From contig JADJTE010000011.1 of the NCBI GenBank assembly GCA_016711295.1, positions 1 through 64,000 on the forward strand: a DNA stretch of 64,000 nucleotides. The letters run 5' to 3'. Source of the DNA: Sphingobacteriales bacterium. Its GTDB lineage: Bacteria > Bacteroidota > Bacteroidia > Chitinophagales > UBA2359. Below, piece by piece: positions 62,490 through 64,000 of this stretch; within the stretch, counting starts at the first letter, position 1; every line of letters begins with the position of its first letter. The position numbers were made by a program, and so were the translations under genes. The notes beneath the pieces are model-generated. The model ran no database searches, was not told the DNA's origin, and saw only the letters and a program-made list of their open reading frames with translations.

Positions 62490-63773
62490 ATGACCGTCTT
62501 AAATAGAAAAAAAGCTCCGCGATTAGCTCCTCCTGCCGCCCTGCATATCCAATCCCCTACTCATTATACGCTGCCCAATGGTTTGCCCGTCTGTTTGTTC
62601 AATATGGGCGACCAAGACGTGGTGATGCTCAAATTATTATTTCCTGCGGGTACGTGGCAAGAGAGTTCGCGTCAGGTAGCCGCATTTACGGCGCGGCTGC
62701 TGCGCGAGGGCACTACCAGCTATCCAGGTCAGACCCTTATGAACCGCATAGAATATTGCGGCGCAACACTGCAAACAAAAGCCAAAAATAATCATGCCGA
62801 AATTGTGGTATATAGCCTCACAAAACACCTACCACAACTGCTGCCCTTGTTGTATAGCATATTGACCGAATCCGAATTTCGGGACAAAGAACTAAACACT
62901 ATCGTACAAAATGCAAAACAGCACTTACGCATACAACAAGAAAAAACTGATTATTTAGCCCACGAAAGGTTTAGAGAGGGTTTGTTTGGCGAGCAGCACC
63001 CTTACGGCTATCGCAGCACCTCCGACGATTACGACCGCCTTACGCGCGACGAACTGTACGCATTTTATCAACGCCATTATAGTGCCGAAAATTGCGTTCT
63101 CTACTTGGCAGGCAAACTAAGCGACCAAGACCTGCAATTGATAGCCCAATATTTAGGCGGCGACAATTGGCTCAATCAGCACCGCGTAGGCGATATCGCC
63201 CATAACCCCGTACCTTTTGTGCCCCAAGCGGTCACACTGCATAAGCCAGGCGCGGTACAAGCCGCCATTTGTATCGGCTGCCCTATGTTCAACAAGACCC
63301 ACCCCGATTATCAGGCTATGATGGTGCTCAATACCATTTTGGGTGGCTTTTTCGGGTCGCGCTTGATGAATAATATACGCGAAGAAAAAGGTTATACGTA
63401 TGGTATCTATTCTACGCTGCACTCCTATATGGATGGCGGCGATTTTGCCATTATCACCGATGTAAATGGCGATGTTTGGGAAGATGCCGTGCGCGAAATT
63501 TATCGCGAAATGGAATTGCTGCAAAACGAACTCGTGCCCGCCCACGAACTCGAATTGGTGCGCAACTACCTCAACGGCACTATCCTAAGCCAACTAAGCG
63601 GTACGTTCAACTTGGCTGCTACGCTACAAGGCATTCTTGTTTATGGCTTAGACATCGATTTTTATCACCGCTTCGTCGAAACCATCAATACTGTTAGCCC
63701 CCAACAACTGCGCGACTTAGCCCAACGCTATTTAAGCCCCGCCAATATGCTACAAGTAGTGGCAAGGGCATAA
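62490..63773 (+). CDS. M16-family peptidase-like protein, non-catalytic type
   Basis: 427 residues from ATG 62490 (MTVLNRKKAPRLAPP); the longer upstream frame is not conserved. Two M16 half-domains: about residues 25-210 (YTLPNGLPVCLFNMGDQDVV, FPAGTWQESSRQVAAFTARL) and 215-427 (IGCPMFNKTHPDYQAMMVLN, GGFFGSRLMNNIREEKGYTY). The HxxEH zinc motif is missing: the expected place reads RLLREGTTSYPG. The R...Y pair of substrate-binding subunits (SRLMNNIREEKGYTYGI) is kept. It is therefore probably the non-catalytic half of an M16B heterodimer, whose partner would lie elsewhere. Confidence 0.85.
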   Translation: MTVLNRKKAPRLAPPAALHIQSPTHYTLPNGLPVCLFNMGDQDVVMLKLLFPAGTWQESSRQVAAFTARLLREGTTSYPGQTLMNRIEYCGATLQTKAKNNHAEIVVYSLTKHLPQLLPLLYSILTESEFRDKELNTIVQNAKQHLRIQQEKTDYLAHERFREGLFGEQHPYGYRSTSDDYDRLTRDELYAFYQRHYSAENCVLYLAGKLSDQDLQLIAQYLGGDNWLNQHRVGDIAHNPVPFVPQAVTLHKPGAVQAAICIGCPMFNKTHPDYQAMMVLNTILGGFFGSRLMNNIREEKGYTYGIYSTLHSYMDGGDFAIITDVNGDVWEDAVREIYREMELLQNELVPAHELELVRNYLNGTILSQLSGTFNLAATLQGILVYGLDIDFYHRFVETINTVSPQQLRDLAQRYLSPANMLQVVARA

Positions 63774-63904
63774 TAAGACACAGAACCTACCACCTCCTTC
63801 CAAATAATAGGGCTATATATTGCGAAAAATGTTAATATTTAGTATTGCGCTTATCGCTAATTACAGACAATCATCTACTACTGCCACTAACCGATAATAC
63901 GCCA

Positions 63905-64000
63905 TGACCCACATTTACTCCTTGTTGCCCACTGTTTTATTTATGCTATTGAACCTACTGCCGAGGACGGCAAATGGCAATGCAAATACGCCGCCCGATG
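63905..64000 (+). CDS. Secreted protein, 5' end only
   Basis: ATG 63905 opens a frame that continues to the window edge (32 codons). The N-terminus (MTHIYSLLPTVLFMLLNLLP) is a signal peptide, with possible cleavage after TANGNA. Too short to assign. Confidence 0.55.

Overview
The window looks like a chromosome segment of a gliding or surface-active Bacteroidota bacterium (Saprospiria/Chitinophagia-like; the exact lineage is inference). The signs are type IX secretion (T9SS) type A sorting tails, a type B (gliding-motility) C-terminal domain next to PorP/SprF, TonB, DUF6089 and DUF2795 proteins, the M23-bactofilin-AtpZ cluster, the futalosine-pathway enzyme MqnD, and promoters of the Bacteroidota TTTG/TAnnTTTG type.

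Layout. 1-12.5 kb is accessory: a decayed IS1634-like transposase; two large secreted proteases (matrixin-like and trypsin-like) sharing one C-terminal module; a 105-bp inverted-repeat element on each side of the second protease; a 1.1-kb array of 17 structured tandem repeats; two small unknown genes; and a broken IS4-type transposase. An 82-bp exact repeat occurs at 1.7 and 12.5 kb. 12.5-18.4 kb is the early region of a Mu-like transposable element (repressor, small HTH protein, MuA, MuB, small genes) with a cluster of repeated motifs where the transposase-binding end should be. 18.8-30.8 kb is a PorP/SprF protein and an adhesin of about 3,650 residues. 31-35.4 kb holds IS and MITE remnants around a heavy-metal-binding protein, TonB and DUF6089. 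35.5-44.4 kb is mostly housekeeping: acyl-CoA dehydrogenase, DUF2795, RmlB, AtpZ, bactofilin, M23 peptidase, tRNA-Val, ScpA and an RluA-type synthase. 44.6-46.2 kb is an A+T-rich type II restriction-modification pair lying between two MITE copies. 46.8-53.8 kb carries PurE, a secreted protein, CtaA, MqnD, a VWA protein and DUF1573. 53.9-59.8 kb is a nucleotide-sugar operon (DegT, Ugd, Uxs, PncB, RmlD). 60-63.8 kb holds a subtilase and an M16-family protein transcribed divergently; a secreted-protein gene runs off the right edge.

Two things cut across the window. First, about nineteen reading-frame breaks occur, several in genes that are normally indispensable (scpA, ugd, degT, porP/sprF). Those checked base by base are single-base gains or losses, mostly in short homopolymers, so residual sequencing error is the likely cause; I annotate such genes as single loci. 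Second, five copies of one MITE (ends GTAAC...GTTAC) occur, four with matching or near-matching 8-bp target duplications. One copy is interrupted by a member of a second MITE-like family.
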